Positions 43,734-43,899 of a DNA stretch of 43,899 nucleotides are shown here, in pieces. The notes under the pieces were generated by a model. That model did not search any database and was not told the origin of the DNA. It saw nothing but the letters and a program-made list of their open reading frames with translations. The DNA is from Saprospiraceae bacterium. Lineage in GTDB: Bacteria; Bacteroidota; Bacteroidia; Chitinophagales; Saprospiraceae. Within the stretch, counting starts at the first letter, position 1; each line of letters opens with the position of its first letter. The stretch is taken from positions 1 to 43,899 of the forward strand of contig JANQRV010000625.1 in the NCBI GenBank assembly GCA_028284395.1. The letters run 5' to 3'. The position numbers were made by a program, and so were the translations under genes.

Positions 43734-43899
43734 TAAGTAAGGGATCAAATTTGGTTTCTGATTCTGATCGAGGGGATTTTTTTCTTTGACGAGGCGCAAA
43801 AACCGGAGTTATGCCAGAGCATAATGAGGATTTTTGTAACACCGTCAAAGGAAAAAAGAGCCCATCAGAATTAGGCAAATTAAATTGATCACTTACTTA
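43734..43899. repeat. Long imperfect palindrome running off the right edge
   Basis: The left half (43734-43816) and the reverse complement of the right half (43899-43817) match along most of their length, with centre at 43816/43817. Shared blocks are TAAGTAAG, GATCAA, ATTCTGAT (offset by one base), a T6-CTTTGACG block, CAAAAA and TTATGC. The centre is a TTATGC/GCATAA hairpin with a CAGA loop. The outermost visible bases still match, so the element probably continues past the window. The outer arm carries T on the 5' side and A on the 3' side in both directions, so it is not a normal terminator. It could be a MITE-like element or a foldback RNA. Confidence 0.65.

Noticed and set aside
43777..43857. 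The inner hairpin of the right-edge palindrome as a terminator
   Set aside because: The outer arms have T on the 5' side and A on the 3' side in both directions, so no T tract follows the stem on either strand.
1..43899. CRISPR array, tRNA genes or insertion sequence
   Set aside because: No regularly spaced direct repeats, no tRNA T-arm pattern outside coding regions and no transposase were seen.

Overview
The window reads as ordinary chromosomal DNA of a Bacteroidota bacterium, probably in the Saprospiria (Lewinella/Haliscomenobacter-like) part of the phylum. The phylum call rests on four envelope proteins of type IX secretion (T9SS) style (three with a visible C-terminal sorting domain, one cut by the window edge), SprB-type repeats, a Bacteroidota-type LptC with a CNNM/CorC-like partner, DUF2851, a Cys-rich RicT, and several promoters with the phylum's TAnnTTTG -7 box. 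The class call is an inference from overall gene style. I see no phage, insertion sequence, CRISPR array, tRNA or rRNA. All large genes are intact except the one cut by the left edge.

Layout. 1-5.9 kb: a truncated Asp-box (BNR) beta-propeller protein, a small membrane-anchored coiled-coil protein, a SPOR-like protein, a DUF819 membrane protein, then a CNNM/CorC-like protein and LptC. 6-11.1 kb: two large secreted proteins, a 911-residue PKD/SprB-repeat protein with a type B sorting domain and an animal-type haem peroxidase with a type A sorting domain. 11.7-13.9 kb: plus-strand operon pssA-purS-rsmI-GNAT. 14-17.9 kb: minus-strand operon holB-ricT-lpdA. 18.1-19.5 kb: a small ORF or gene remnant in a hairpin-rich gap, a QueD/PTPS enzyme and a T9SS cargo protein. 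19.8-23 kb: a two-gene redox module (FAD oxidoreductase plus membrane polyferredoxin) closed by a strong terminator. 23.1-27.3 kb: minus-strand operon lpxK-acyltransferase-glycosyltransferase-ECF sigma factor. 27.4-28.2 kb: a sugar nucleotidyltransferase. 28.2-35.6 kb: minus-strand mreB-mreC-mreD-mrdA-capA-folA-DUF2851. 36-41.2 kb: a non-catalytic M16 peptidase homologue diverging from a fused 5-oxoprolinase-type enzyme. 41.3-43.6 kb: two membrane-anchored proteins of the GH73 glucosaminidase type, one apparently active and one that has lost the catalytic Glu. 43.7 kb to the edge: a long imperfect palindrome that continues past the window.

How the genes fit together. Most of the window concerns the cell envelope: lipid A (lpxK, acyltransferase, LptC), phospholipid (pssA), peptidoglycan elongation and remodelling (mre operon, PBP2, glucosaminidase pair, SPOR protein) and surface proteins exported by T9SS. 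The rest is housekeeping (purS, rsmI, holB, ricT, lpdA, folA, queD). No single locus is obviously a new defence or biosynthetic system. The best candidates for something undescribed are the flavoprotein/polyferredoxin pair, the ECF sigma factor translationally coupled to lipid A-type genes with no anti-sigma factor nearby, the active/degenerate glucosaminidase pair, and the right-edge palindrome.
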